A DNA stretch of 64,000 nucleotides from Gp1-AA133 sp963850425 (GCA_963850425.1 CAWKLF010000001.1:1488001-1552000); one strand, 5' to 3'. Counted from the first letter of the stretch, positions 42,409-51,530 are shown. A program made the numbers and translations. The notes: generated from the sequence alone by a model not told the origin.

Positions 42409-43233
42409 ATGCGGGTCAAGTTCTGGGGAGTGCGCGGCTCGACGCCCACGCCCCAAGCCGGGAACTTGCGCTACGGTGGCAACACCTCGTGCGTTGAGGT
42501 CCGCCACGGGGATAGCCGCTACATCTTTGACTGCGGCACCGGCTTCCGCACGCTCGGCCAGCAACTCGAGAGCGAAGCCCACGGCCAGCCGATCCGGGCT
42601 CACATCTTCGTATCGCATTTTCACTGGGACCATATCCAGGGCATTCCGTTCTTCCGCCCGCTTTACGAGAATCCCAGCAACCAGTTCGCATTTCACTCCT
42701 CGCGGCGCACGCGCACCCTGGAACGTGTCATGGAAGAGCAGATGGCCTCGCCATACTTTCCAGTGAATACCAGCGAGATGAAGGCCAAGCGCGATTTCTA
42801 TGACATAGAAGAAGGACAGACGCAGGTCGACACTGCTACCGTGCGGGCGCTCTGGCTGAATCATCCGCAGGGCTGCATGGGGTTCCGGCTGGAAACCAAG
42901 GAGGGCATCCTGGTCTACGCAACCGACAATGAGCCAGGTGACGAGACGTTCGACAAGAACGTTCGCAAGCTTGCCGAAGGCGCCGATGTCCTCATTTACG
43001 ACTCGCAATATCTACCTGAGGAATACACTGCCCGACGGCGCGGCTGGGGACACAGTCACTGGCGCGAAGCTGTCAACATCGTGATGCAAAGCGGCGCCAA
43101 GGAACTGGTGCTGTTTCATCACGATCCCGATCATGATGACGAATTGATCGACAAGGTGGTCGCGGAAGCGCGCAATCACTATCCCCGGGTACGGGCGGCC
43201 GCCGAAGGCATGGAGATCAAGATTCAGCGCTGA
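42409..43233 (+). CDS. MBL-fold metallo-hydrolase
   Basis: 274 residues. A metallo-beta-lactamase fold with the metal-binding motif HIFVSHFHWDHIQGIPFF, plus early GGNTSCVEVRHGDSRYIFDC and YATDNEPGD and HSHWREAVNIVMQSGAKELV as further ligands. It most resembles PhnP- and cyclic-nucleotide phosphodiesterase-like hydrolases (VKFWGVRGSTPTP start). Substrate unknown. It is monocistronic with a 135-base gap to gdhA. Confidence 0.87.
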   Translation: MRVKFWGVRGSTPTPQAGNLRYGGNTSCVEVRHGDSRYIFDCGTGFRTLGQQLESEAHGQPIRAHIFVSHFHWDHIQGIPFFRPLYENPSNQFAFHSSRRTRTLERVMEEQMASPYFPVNTSEMKAKRDFYDIEEGQTQVDTATVRALWLNHPQGCMGFRLETKEGILVYATDNEPGDETFDKNVRKLAEGADVLIYDSQYLPEEYTARRRGWGHSHWREAVNIVMQSGAKELVLFHHDPDHDDELIDKVVAEARNHYPRVRAAAEGMEIKIQR

Positions 43234-43370
43234 ATCTGAGCCCTCCCGGTGATTACTTTTCCGTTAACCATCTCGCTTGCCACGGTGCTCCCTGCGCCAT
43301 ATACTGCTCGATTTGTGCGCGCAAGCGAAAAATGGCATCTATATAACAGCAATCATTTCTGGAGATTCGA

Positions 43371-44636
43371 ATGAAAAGCGTGGCGATGGAGCAGGAAACA
43401 AATCCTTGGGAATCGCAGGCGGCCCGATTCGATCTGGCCGCCCATAAGCTCAACCTCGATGAAGGATTGTGGAAAGTATTGCGCTATCCCACGCGCGAAA
43501 TCATCCTGCACATCCCGGTGCAGTTGGATAACGGGCACCTGGAAGTTTACACGGGCTTTCGCGTACAGCATTCCATTGCGCGCGGCCCGGCCAAGGGCGG
43601 AATCCGCTACGCGCCTGACGTCACGCTCGACGAAGTAAGAGCATTGGCCAGCTGGATGACCTGGAAGTGCGCGGTCGTCAATATCCCGTTCGGCGGCGCC
43701 AAGGGTGGGGTGATTTGCGATCCGCACCGCATGTCGATGGGTGAACTTGAACGCATGACCCGGCGCTACACGGCCGAACTGGTCGACTTCATCGGGCCCG
43801 AAAAAGACGTGCCTGCCCCTGACGTCAACACAAATGAACAGATCATGGCGTGGATGATGGACACCTACTCCATGCACATGCGGCAGACGGTGACGGCCGT
43901 GGTTACTGGCAAGCCGATCAATATTGGCGGATCCCGTGGGCGCCGTGAAGCCACGGGGCGCGGCGTTCTCATCGTGTGCGATCAGGCAATTAAGAAACTC
44001 GGATTGAGCCGCGAGAGCTCGCGGGTAATCGTGCAGGGATTCGGCAATGTCGGTTCGAACGCGGCGCGCTTGATGGCGACCGCCGGATACAGGATCATCG
44101 GCATTGATGAAGTGGGCGGGGGACTTTACAACCAGAACGGCATCGATGTAGAGGCGCTCTGGGAATACCGGCAGAAGAACGGAGCGATTCAGGGCTTTTC
44201 CGGCGCCGAAAAGACGATCCCAGCGGAATTGCTGACCCAGGATTGCGAAATCCTGATTCCGGCAGCCACCGAAAACCAGATCACCAGCCGGAACGTGGAT
44301 CGGGTGAAGTGCAAGATTCTGGCCGAGGGCGCGAACGGACCGACCACCGCCGCTGCCGATGAGGTGCTGGCTGACAAAGGCGTCTTCGTGATTCCCGACA
44401 TCCTGGCGAACGCGGGTGGCGTAACCACTTCCTACTTTGAGTGGGTGCAGGACCGCCAGGGCTACTTCTGGAAAGAAGCGCTGGTAAATGAGCAGCTTGA
44501 GGGCATCATGGTATCCGCGTTTGACGATGTGGTGCACTACGCGGAGACCCATCACGTTCACAACCGCATTGCGGCCTATATGCTGGCGATTGATCGAGTG
44601 GCCTACACCATCAAGCAGCGCGGAATTTATGCATAG
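43371..44636 (+). CDS. gdhA: Glutamate dehydrogenase
   Basis: 421 residues. Reversible oxidative deamination of glutamate to 2-oxoglutarate and ammonia. Catalytic Lys in RGPAKGGIRYAPDVT, glutamate-site KCAVVNIPFGGAKGGVICDP, dinucleotide fold VIVQGFGNVGSNAARLMATA. Length and motifs fit the hexameric bacterial and archaeal type. A strong terminator follows at 44657. The first Met at 43371 is followed by a second at 43386 (MEQETNPW). Confidence 0.95.
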   Translation: MKSVAMEQETNPWESQAARFDLAAHKLNLDEGLWKVLRYPTREIILHIPVQLDNGHLEVYTGFRVQHSIARGPAKGGIRYAPDVTLDEVRALASWMTWKCAVVNIPFGGAKGGVICDPHRMSMGELERMTRRYTAELVDFIGPEKDVPAPDVNTNEQIMAWMMDTYSMHMRQTVTAVVTGKPINIGGSRGRREATGRGVLIVCDQAIKKLGLSRESSRVIVQGFGNVGSNAARLMATAGYRIIGIDEVGGGLYNQNGIDVEALWEYRQKNGAIQGFSGAEKTIPAELLTQDCEILIPAATENQITSRNVDRVKCKILAEGANGPTTAAADEVLADKGVFVIPDILANAGGVTTSYFEWVQDRQGYFWKEALVNEQLEGIMVSAFDDVVHYAETHHVHNRIAAYMLAIDRVAYTIKQRGIYA

Positions 44637-44656
44637 GAAAATGGTTTGCTCATAGG

Positions 44657-44688
44657 CCCCCGCTATCCGAGCGGGGGTTTGTTTTTTG
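44657..44688 (+). terminator. Terminator after gdhA
   Basis: Eight-base stem (CCCCCGCT / AGCGGGGG) around ATCCG, followed by TTTGTTTTTT. Confidence 0.9.
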
Positions 44689-44846
44689 TGCCCAGTGTTG
44701 ACCTTGAGGGCCCGGACTGGCATGATTGCTGCCCGCGACAGTGTCGAGGTTAAGCCACCCGCTTCCGCATCCCATCCCAGCGCGAAGCCGGCGAACCACA
44801 TGCTTCGCGGTTCCATAACCTTGGGGCCGTTCGACGCCCCTCATAA

Positions 44847-45830
44847 ATGAGGACCCAGATGAGCAGACTCCCCATAAAGCTCGCGACATGGAGTGCATTC
44901 CTGTGCCTGTTGCTGGCATTGTCTGTCCCCGCACTGGCCAGACCACAAGCGAATTCCAGCGACCAGAGCACCGACACCACCACCAAGAAGAAATCCAGGA
45001 AGGCAAAGAAGGACGCTGCCGTCACTGACGATAGCGCGGCTTCCAGCACGAGCAGCAAGAAGTCGAAGTCCAAGAAGAAAGCCTCCGCTGAGGGCGCCGC
45101 GACAGATACCTCCGCTGCGTCCAGCGACACGGGCACGAAAAAGAGCCGGAAGAAGAAGAGCGCAGACACCGCAGCCGCTGGCGATCAATCAGCCAGCGCG
45201 GGCACCGAGTCAGGAACCACGACAAAGAAGAGCCGCAAGAAGAAATCAGCAGATGCCGCCGCGGCTGGAGACCAGACAGCCGCTGCCAGCACCGATACCG
45301 CGACGCCGAAGAAGAGCCGCAAGAAGAAGTCGGCTGACACTGCTGCGGCTGGAGACCAGACAGCCGCCGCCAGCAGCGACACCGCAACGCCGAAGAAGAG
45401 CCGGAAGAAGAAGTCGGCTGACACTGCCACCCCAGATCAGACAGCCGCTGCCAGCACCGACGCCGCCACCCCGAAGAAGAGCCGCAGAAAGAAATCAGCG
45501 GAAGACACGAGCGCCACTGCGCCCGCACCCGCTGCTGCTCCTGCGACTCCCGCTTCCAGCAGATCCTCGATGCCAGCCAGCCCGGCGGCCAGTGCTCCAC
45601 CGGCAAGCGCGCCCGAGCCCGCGAAACGATCTGCCGACAGACCCGCGCCCACTGGAGCCGCGTCCGATCCGGCAATCGCTTCCGCCAAGTCGAGCGGCAA
45701 GGTCTGGGTCAATCTGGATAGCGGCATCTACCACAAGAGCGGCCAGTTTTATGGCAAGACCAAGAACGGCAAGTTCATGACTGAATCCGAAGCCCAAGCG
45801 GCCGGATACAAAGAATCCAAGAAGGATTAA
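44847..45830 (+). CDS. Secreted Lys/Ala-rich repeat protein
   Basis: 327 residues. A signal peptide (LATWSAFLCLLLALSVPALA) is followed by highly basic Lys/Ala/Ser/Thr repeats: four tandem units of about 28 residues each ending KKSRKKKSADTAAAGDQTAA-like, each with a KKSRKKKS core. The repeats resemble histone H1 tails yet are behind a signal peptide. The C-terminal about 40 residues form a conserved-looking module (KVWVNLDSGIYHKSGQFYGK, TKNGKFMTESEAQAAGYKES). The start may be 44859, preceded by AGGA. Possible roles are binding of DNA, polyanions or cell-wall polymers outside the membrane (inference). Confidence 0.72.
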   Translation: MRTQMSRLPIKLATWSAFLCLLLALSVPALARPQANSSDQSTDTTTKKKSRKAKKDAAVTDDSAASSTSSKKSKSKKKASAEGAATDTSAASSDTGTKKSRKKKSADTAAAGDQSASAGTESGTTTKKSRKKKSADAAAAGDQTAAASTDTATPKKSRKKKSADTAAAGDQTAAASSDTATPKKSRKKKSADTATPDQTAAASTDAATPKKSRRKKSAEDTSATAPAPAAAPATPASSRSSMPASPAASAPPASAPEPAKRSADRPAPTGAASDPAIASAKSSGKVWVNLDSGIYHKSGQFYGKTKNGKFMTESEAQAAGYKESKKD

Positions 45831-45839
45831 GGAGAACGA

Positions 45840-46163
45840 ATGAAACGCAATCTGATCGCACGTGTTCTGGTTGGACTATTTGTAATTCTGCTGATCGCAA
45901 GCGTGGGCCTGGCTTCGCCGGCCCCACAGGCTTCGTCGAAGAAGGCCGCCCCGGCGGCCAGCGCGCCCGCTGCCGACCTGGTCGACTTAAACTCGGCCAC
46001 CAAGGAACAACTGGATGCCCTGCCGGGAATCGGCGAGAAGTATTCGCAGAAGATCATCGACGGTCGTCCATACAAGGCCAAGACCGACTTGGTCCGGAAG
46101 AAGGTTCTTCCCCAGGCGACCTATAACAAGATCAAGAGCATGGTCATCGCCAAACAACAATAG
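45840..46163 (+). CDS. Secreted helix-hairpin-helix protein (ComEA-like)
   Basis: 107 residues: signal peptide (LVGLFVILLIASVGLASPAP), an Ala/Ser linker, then one HhH DNA-binding motif (VDLNSATKEQLDALPGIGEK and YSQKIIDGRPYKAKTDLVRK). ComEA-type proteins bind DNA in the periplasm during uptake. AAGGAG precedes the ATG ten bases after the repeat-protein stop, so the two are probably an operon. Partner com genes are absent from the window. Confidence 0.82.
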   Translation: MKRNLIARVLVGLFVILLIASVGLASPAPQASSKKAAPAASAPAADLVDLNSATKEQLDALPGIGEKYSQKIIDGRPYKAKTDLVRKKVLPQATYNKIKSMVIAKQQ

Positions 46164-46211
46164 GCGGGTTCGGATTGCGCTTCCGCTTCCGCAAATATTG
46201 GAGGAGGTCAC

Positions 46212-46628
46212 ATGAGTCTCATCGACGATCTGGGAAGTAAAGCTGCCAACAGCATGCTGGGCGATTGCTCGAATCCGCTCGCGACCGGACTGCTGCACAT
46301 GATCAATAACACTCCGGGAGGCCTGTCGGGGATGCTGCAGTCGTTCCACGATAAGGGACTGGGGGGCCTGGTGTCGTCCTGGGTGGGAACCGGCCAGAAT
46401 CTGCCCATCTCGGCGGACCAGATTCAGCATGTGTTAGGTAGCGATCAAGTGAGGGAATTGGCTGCGAAAGCGGGTATTTCTCCCGATATCGCCAGCAATG
46501 CCCTTTCCCAACTGCTTCCGACGCTCGTTGACAAACTGACTCCGAACGGCCAGGTGCCGCAGCATTCCAGCCTGCTGGAAACCGGCATGAGCATCCTGAA
46601 CTGCCTCAAACCCGGAAACGCCGCCTAA
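46212..46628 (+). CDS. YidB/DUF937 family protein
   Basis: 138 residues. MSLIDDLGSKAANSMLGDCS opens it, with a Gly-rich middle (GGLSGMLQSFHDKGLGGLVS) and a C-terminal helical region with the motif NALSQLLPTLVDKLTPNGQV. This pattern is typical of YidB. Its function is not known. A strong GGAGGAGGTCAC site precedes ATG 46212. A terminator lies at 46651. Confidence 0.8.
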   Translation: MSLIDDLGSKAANSMLGDCSNPLATGLLHMINNTPGGLSGMLQSFHDKGLGGLVSSWVGTGQNLPISADQIQHVLGSDQVRELAAKAGISPDIASNALSQLLPTLVDKLTPNGQVPQHSSLLETGMSILNCLKPGNAA

Positions 46629-46650
46629 GCCCCTTACACTGCGCCTTCGA

Positions 46651-46678
46651 GGCGGGCCCGACCGGGTCCGCCTTTTCT
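46651..46678 (+). terminator. Terminator after the yidB-like gene
   Basis: Nine-base stem GGCGGGCCC / GGGTCCGCC (one G-T pair), loop GACC, followed by TTTTCTCTT. Confidence 0.8.
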
Positions 46679-46714
46679 CTTGCCACAACGAAGTTAATCC
46701 TTAGTTCTGTTTCA

Positions 46715-47443
46715 TTGCTTTCCCCGCACAGCGTGGAGGATAATCAAATTAATCTGGTAATTCGACCGGCCGCCGACGGCGCTCTTGTCCCCGTGAATCT
46801 GCCGAACTCCATCACGTTTGTTCGTATTCTAAGTATCCCCCTGCTCATTTGGGTTCTTTCGACGGGACGCTTGAGCGGCGCGCACGGCGAAAAGGAGTTG
46901 CTCGCATCGGCGCTGTTCATAGCCGCGTCAATCACCGACGGAATTGACGGCTATCTCGCGCGGCGGCGCGGCCAGATTACGACCATGGGCATTCTGCTGG
47001 ACCCGCTGGCCGACAAGATGCTGATCGCATCGGCCTACATCACGCTGGTGCAATTCAATCCCAGCCTGGTTCCGGCATGGGTGGCCGTGATCGTGATCGG
47101 ACGCGAATTCCTGGTGAGCGGCCTGCGCGGCATCGCGGCCAGTGAAGGTTTCACCATCGAGGCAAGCGAACTCGGCAAGTTCAAGATGGTCGTGCAGATC
47201 GTCTCGGTGGTCGCGGTGATTCTGGATCATCGCTGGAAAGAATGGCCGCTGTTCAACGGCTATTTCTTTCCGGTGCATTGGATCGCATGGTCGGCAATAT
47301 GGTTCATGGTGTGCCTGTCACTGATCTCAGCCGTAGATTATTTCGTTGCCTTCTGGTCAAAGATCGACCGGCAGGTGATTCAGAGCCGGCGGCGCGCGTT
47401 CGTTCTGAGTCGCCGGAAGCGAAATGCCGTCCCTACCTCATAA
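46715..47443 (+). CDS. pgsA: CDP-alcohol phosphatidyltransferase (PgsA-type)
   Basis: Up to 242 residues. Integral membrane enzyme transferring the phosphatidyl group from CDP-diacylglycerol to glycerol-3-phosphate. The CDP-alcohol motif DGIDGYLARRRGQITTMGIL plus LDPLADKMLIASAYITLVQF is intact, with membrane segments throughout (SITFVRILSIPLLIWVLSTG). The start is unsettled: TTG 46715, a GGAGG-preceded ATT near 46748, or GTG 46793 that begins right at the conserved NLPNSITF. The C-terminus overlaps the AMMECR1 gene start by 20 bases. Confidence 0.9.
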   Translation: MLSPHSVEDNQINLVIRPAADGALVPVNLPNSITFVRILSIPLLIWVLSTGRLSGAHGEKELLASALFIAASITDGIDGYLARRRGQITTMGILLDPLADKMLIASAYITLVQFNPSLVPAWVAVIVIGREFLVSGLRGIAASEGFTIEASELGKFKMVVQIVSVVAVILDHRWKEWPLFNGYFFPVHWIAWSAIWFMVCLSLISAVDYFVAFWSKIDRQVIQSRRRAFVLSRRKRNAVPTS

Positions 47444-48038
47444 TTCGACCCCCGGACAGTCGAACCCTCAATCTGGCGTCGACGAGGTACCAGAATATTC
47501 TGCACAAGAGCGCCAACTTCTCCTGCGCCTGGCCCATGATGCCATTGAGTCCCTGGTATTGGGCCGCAAACCGCCCGTCCCGGCGACAAGTTCCCACCTG
47601 GAAGAACCGCGCGGAGTCTTCACCACGATCTACCGCTACGGAAAGTTACGAGGGTGCGTAGGCTATGTCCGGCCTGTTTCGCCGCTCTGCCAGGCCGTCA
47701 TTGAAACGGCGCAGGCCGCCGCCTTCCAGGACACACGTTTCGTGCCCGTCACCGCCGACGAGGTTCAGGATCTTAGCGTTTCACTCAGCGTTCTGTCTCC
47801 GCTCCGGCCGATCCAACCTGAGGAAGTGGAGATTGGCAAGCACGGGCTGGTGGTTTCGATGGGCGGTCGGCGCGGCCTGCTGCTGCCGCAGGTGCCCGTG
47901 GAGCACGGATGGGATCGCGTTACTTTCCTCGAGCAGACTTGCCGCAAAGCTGGACTGCTCCCGGACGCATGCAAGGCCGGAGCACTCCTGGAGAGTTTCA
48001 CGGCCGAGGTCTTTGGGGATCCGGGCGGCGGCGAATAG
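47424..48038 (+). CDS. amrA: AmmeMemoRadiSam system protein A (AMMECR1-like)
   Basis: 204 residues of the AMMECR1 fold: RGVFTTIYRYGKLRGCVGYV, the LRGC signature, AAAFQDTRFVPVTADEVQDL, LVVSMGGRRGLLLPQVPVEH, FLEQTCRKAGLLPDACKAGA. In many bacteria it is encoded with the Memo-like AmrB and a radical-SAM partner AmrS; neither is in the window. It overlaps the pgsA 3' end, so its translation may be coupled. Confidence 0.87.
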   Translation: MPSLPHNSTPGQSNPQSGVDEVPEYSAQERQLLLRLAHDAIESLVLGRKPPVPATSSHLEEPRGVFTTIYRYGKLRGCVGYVRPVSPLCQAVIETAQAAAFQDTRFVPVTADEVQDLSVSLSVLSPLRPIQPEEVEIGKHGLVVSMGGRRGLLLPQVPVEHGWDRVTFLEQTCRKAGLLPDACKAGALLESFTAEVFGDPGGGE

Positions 48039-48479
48039 CAAAGCCTTGGTAGCTGTTCTGCATTTGGATTGGCAGGGAAGCCAGAGCGCTGCAGCGATTT
48101 TCTCTTCGCGCATTTCCCCAAACTTGCATCTTAATGGACTGGTCGTGCTCGCCGGAGTGCCACGAAAGTAATATTGGGCGCAGTACAGTTTCGCGCTATG
48201 GTGCTGAAGTCCTGGGAAGGGAGATGAAGATGGAGTTGGGAATTCTCACTGTCGTTGTCCTCGTGCTGGCGTCGCAAATCCCTGGCGACTACCACGTCGT
48301 ATTCTTCCGTTAGCCTTTGCTGTCGGCTCCGCTCGGATGTTGCTAGTAACAAGTCGCCGAAGATGGAACCTTGCTCGGGCGACCCTCGCGTAGATTCTTC
48401 CCGGTCATTTCGAACTCCGCAAAACGAAACCGGAGAGGCTTTGGCCTCCCCGGTCGGGACTTCTTACTGATTTACGAGG
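48039..48479. other. Intergenic region, mostly empty
   Basis: About 440 bases between the AMMECR1 gene and a convergent secreted-protein gene. A weak short frame is noted at 48224. I see no repeat or strong hairpin. Confidence 0.4.
48224..48313 (+). CDS. Possible 29-residue peptide
   Basis: ATG 48224 after GAAGGGAG: MKMELGILTVVVLVLASQIP then GDYHVVFFR. One hydrophobic helix. A reasonable ribosome site is the main support; chance occurrence cannot be excluded. Confidence 0.25.
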   Translation: MKMELGILTVVVLVLASQIPGDYHVVFFR

Positions 48480-49439
48480 TTATTGCTGGTCGTCCAGTTC
48501 TACCGCATCGCCGACGTGGACGTCTTCGAGAGAGAACACGATCATGCCGGTGGCCGTGGTCGGAGTAGCGCCGATGATCACGATTTCACCAACTGCCCGG
48601 CGCGGCAACTCACCCACGCGAATGTTCGGCCCCTTGGTCTTAGTCATCCAATTGCCTTCGATTGATGGGGGCCGTTTCTGAGTGTCTTCCGCAGTCGACG
48701 CCGCGAATGAGAGAGAGTCAACCGGGTCCGCCAGGTCCGATGTGTAGGATCGAACGGCGCGCAAGTAGTCGCCCACTTTAAGCCCCTGATTCGTGCCGAG
48801 GTTCAAATAGACTTTCATGCCCGTGCCAAGCGTGGAGTCGAAATCCTTCGCGAGCACGATTCGGCCGCTGGTCTTGCCGGTCTTCGGAATGAAGCGGTCA
48901 AAGCGAGCCGGGGGGTGGAACGAAACCGACGGCTTCTCGGCGAACGGCACGGCGATGTCGCCGGGATTGACCGGGTCACAGCTGTACTCGATCTGGCCAA
49001 TGGCCATCTTGCTGCGCATATCCACGATCCGGACCCGGCCGATCTCCCCGTAAGGCTGCCCGGTCGCCGCCAGCATCTTGCCCTGTCCGGGGAAGACTTC
49101 GTAGCGGTTCTGGTCTTTGAGCTCACGGAGAATGGAATACTGCCCGCCCGTCGTGTAACCGGTGCCGGCCAGGTAGACGGTATCCCCCGTCACGAACTTG
49201 GTCGTGTTCGGAGTCTGCAGGCCGCCCGCCACGTAGTTCGCGTTGGGCAGCAAGGATTTGCTGATGAACCCGGCGCAATACATGTCGGCGTAGGTCGGGG
49301 TCTGAACGCGTTCCACGGGGAAGCTCACCGACGTGGGCGCAGTGCCTTGCGGCGCATTGGCGTCAGCCGCAGTATTGCTCGCGTCCTGCGCATTCGCCGC
49401 GATCGCCAGCAATAGCAGTAAAAATCCTGTTTTCTTCAT
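48480..49439 (-). CDS. Secreted hypothetical protein
   Basis: 319 residues with a signal peptide (MKKTGFLLLLLAIAANAQ). The body is beta-rich with repeated G-x-K-V-G-D type loops: TGDTVYLAGTGYTTGGQYSI, GKMLAATGQPYGEIGRVRIV, VYLNLGTNQGLKVGDYLRAV, EDVHVGDAVELDD. The pattern resembles LysM-adjacent envelope proteins of Acidobacteriota, but no LysM motif is visible. Function unknown. A TTACCTCC (reverse GGAGGTAA) site precedes the ATG. Confidence 0.7.
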   Translation of the reverse strand: MKKTGFLLLLLAIAANAQDASNTAADANAPQGTAPTSVSFPVERVQTPTYADMYCAGFISKSLLPNANYVAGGLQTPNTTKFVTGDTVYLAGTGYTTGGQYSILRELKDQNRYEVFPGQGKMLAATGQPYGEIGRVRIVDMRSKMAIGQIEYSCDPVNPGDIAVPFAEKPSVSFHPPARFDRFIPKTGKTSGRIVLAKDFDSTLGTGMKVYLNLGTNQGLKVGDYLRAVRSYTSDLADPVDSLSFAASTAEDTQKRPPSIEGNWMTKTKGPNIRVGELPRRAVGEIVIIGATPTTATGMIVFSLEDVHVGDAVELDDQQ

Positions 49440-49650
49440 CTTACCTCCGAGGCCACCTCAACATCGGTGGTCTTTCCCCGTAACCGCCGCACACACAGGG
49501 GCTCAGCCGGAAGGTAACAAGGGGGTGGGGGTGGGTCAAGGTTACGAGGGTGTTAGCCACTTTTCGCCGAAAGTTCGGCCTAACCAAAGTTAATCCGTTG
49601 TTGCATCTGGAATTACGCCCCTGTAATATCGCGCCCGACTCGCTCGCGCC

Positions 49651-51210
49651 ATGAGTTCAGCCCCCTCCCACTACGTGCCGCGTCTGCTTCCCCTCCGGAT
49701 GCCCCGGGTGTGCGTTGCAGTAACCGGCAAAGACCCTGCGGATCTGATCGACAAGGCCGAGAGCCTGGTTCGGGATAACCCCTTTCTTGAGTTCAGGTTG
49801 GATTACCTTCCCAAGCCTGGGCTGGCGCTGCCGAAGATACGTGAATTTTTCGAGATGTACCCCCACGCGGTGGTGATTGCCACCTGCCGGCGGACGTCAA
49901 GCGGGGGCAAGTTCAAGGGGACTGTGGCGGCGCAGGTGGACATGCTGGCCAAAGCCTCAGCGGCTGGATGTCAACTGGTCGACGTTGAACTGCAGACGGC
50001 GGCCAAGATGAAACCGGAGCAGTTGCAAAAGCTGCGCGCCCGGGCCGCCGTCGTCTTGTCCTTCCACGACTTTCACGCCACGAAAAAGCTGGAAGAAACG
50101 CTGGCCAAGATGGAGCATTACCCGGCGGATTTTTACAAGATTGTCTCCACCGCTACCACCCTCTATGACAGCGTGGCGATGATGAAGTTCCTGGAGAAAC
50201 ACGGCGACCGTCACTCGCTGGTTGCCCTCTGCATGGGCGAACAGGGAATCATCAGCCGCGTGCTGGGCGTGCGGGCGGGCAGCGCATTTACGTTTGCGGC
50301 CGTCAGTCCGGACGAGCGCACCGCGCCGGGCCAGGTCACAGCGCAGGACCTGCGCAGTGTGTACCGGATCGAACAGGTAGACGTCGCGACCCGCGTCTAC
50401 GGAGTTGCCGGCGACCCGGTGTCGCACTCCTTGTCGCCGATCATCATGAATACCGCGTTGCGCCGCGAGAATGTGAATGCCGTCTACCTCGCCCTGCACG
50501 CCAAAACGCTGAAAGATCTACTGGCCTGTGTACGCGAGATTCCAATTCACGGCCTCAGCATCACCATGCCGTACAAGGAAGCGATCCTCCAGCACCTCGA
50601 CAACACCGACACGCACACAACAAAGATCGGCGCTTGCAACACGGTGGTGCGCGCGCAGGACGGCAAGCTCTACGGTTTCAACACTGATACCGCCGGGGTG
50701 GTGCGTCCCTTGGAGCAACGACTGGCTTTGGAGGGTGCGCGAGTGCTGGTTCTGGGAGCCGGCGGCGCCGCGCGAGCAGCTGTCTTCGGACTGAAAGAGC
50801 GCGGCAGCGAGGTGTTCATCCTGAACCGTAGCGTGGCTCCCGCGCAGAAGTTGGCGCGACAGGCCAAGGCTCGAACCGTGAAGCGGCCTGACCTGAAGAA
50901 GCTTACTTTCGACGTGATCGTAAACGCGACGCCAGTCGGAATGTCCAACACGCGTGAAACGCCTTTGAGCGAGAACGAGATCAACGCAAAATATGTTTTC
51001 GACATGGTGTACGACCCCGCGGAGACGCGCTTTCTGAAGGCGGCCAAAGACCGGGGCGCACAAATCATTCCGGGCATCGAAATGTTTGTGCATCAGGCGG
51101 CGCGCCAATTTGAAATCTGGACCGGGAAACCTGCACCCTGGGACGACATGCTGCGCGTGGTGACGATCGCCTTGCAGGAGAGAGCCGCCAAGGCCGCAGT
51201 GAAGAAGTAG
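49651..51210 (+). CDS. aroDE: Bifunctional 3-dehydroquinate dehydratase (type I)/shikimate dehydrogenase
   Basis: 519-residue fusion. Residues about 20-235 are type I dehydroquinase (VLSFHDFHATKKLEE with the catalytic His, FYKIVSTATTLYDSVAM with the Schiff-base Lys). Residues about 245-510 are shikimate dehydrogenase (YGVAGDPVSHSLSPIIMNTA, SITMPYKEAILQHLDNTD with Lys, GAGGAARAAVFGLKERGSEV as NADP fold). It performs steps three and four of the shikimate pathway. Type I dehydroquinase fused to SDH is known from plants and some bacteria. No other aro gene is adjacent. Confidence 0.93.
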   Translation: MSSAPSHYVPRLLPLRMPRVCVAVTGKDPADLIDKAESLVRDNPFLEFRLDYLPKPGLALPKIREFFEMYPHAVVIATCRRTSSGGKFKGTVAAQVDMLAKASAAGCQLVDVELQTAAKMKPEQLQKLRARAAVVLSFHDFHATKKLEETLAKMEHYPADFYKIVSTATTLYDSVAMMKFLEKHGDRHSLVALCMGEQGIISRVLGVRAGSAFTFAAVSPDERTAPGQVTAQDLRSVYRIEQVDVATRVYGVAGDPVSHSLSPIIMNTALRRENVNAVYLALHAKTLKDLLACVREIPIHGLSITMPYKEAILQHLDNTDTHTTKIGACNTVVRAQDGKLYGFNTDTAGVVRPLEQRLALEGARVLVLGAGGAARAAVFGLKERGSEVFILNRSVAPAQKLARQAKARTVKRPDLKKLTFDVIVNATPVGMSNTRETPLSENEINAKYVFDMVYDPAETRFLKAAKDRGAQIIPGIEMFVHQAARQFEIWTGKPAPWDDMLRVVTIALQERAAKAAVKK

Positions 51211-51530
51211 TTAGGCGTAGGCAGCGGCCCCGTTGCCATCCCATTCTAGAAGCTGCGCACAGTCCCGATTCGAAGGAAACTGAGATCAGATTTCACCCCA
51301 TCTGACCCCCAGTCAGGGCATACCAGTGAATTATTGAAACGAATCAATGCCACGAAGTTGTTGCAATTTGGCAGGTGACGGAAGTAATATGCAGATGGAC
51401 GCAGTTGAACCTGATTCGCGTCCGTTCTCGTCGTAAGTACTGCCCATTCTTCCAGATTCAGAGTCGGATTCACTTTCGCGAATATACAAGAGGCGGCTGA
51501 CCGTCTCTGCCCAGATTCGGAGAGATCAAT
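51211..51530. other. Intergenic region upstream of the GvpL/F gene
   Basis: About 320 bases between aroDE and the GvpL/F-like gene. No gene, repeat or strong hairpin is evident; it probably holds the promoter. Confidence 0.4.
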
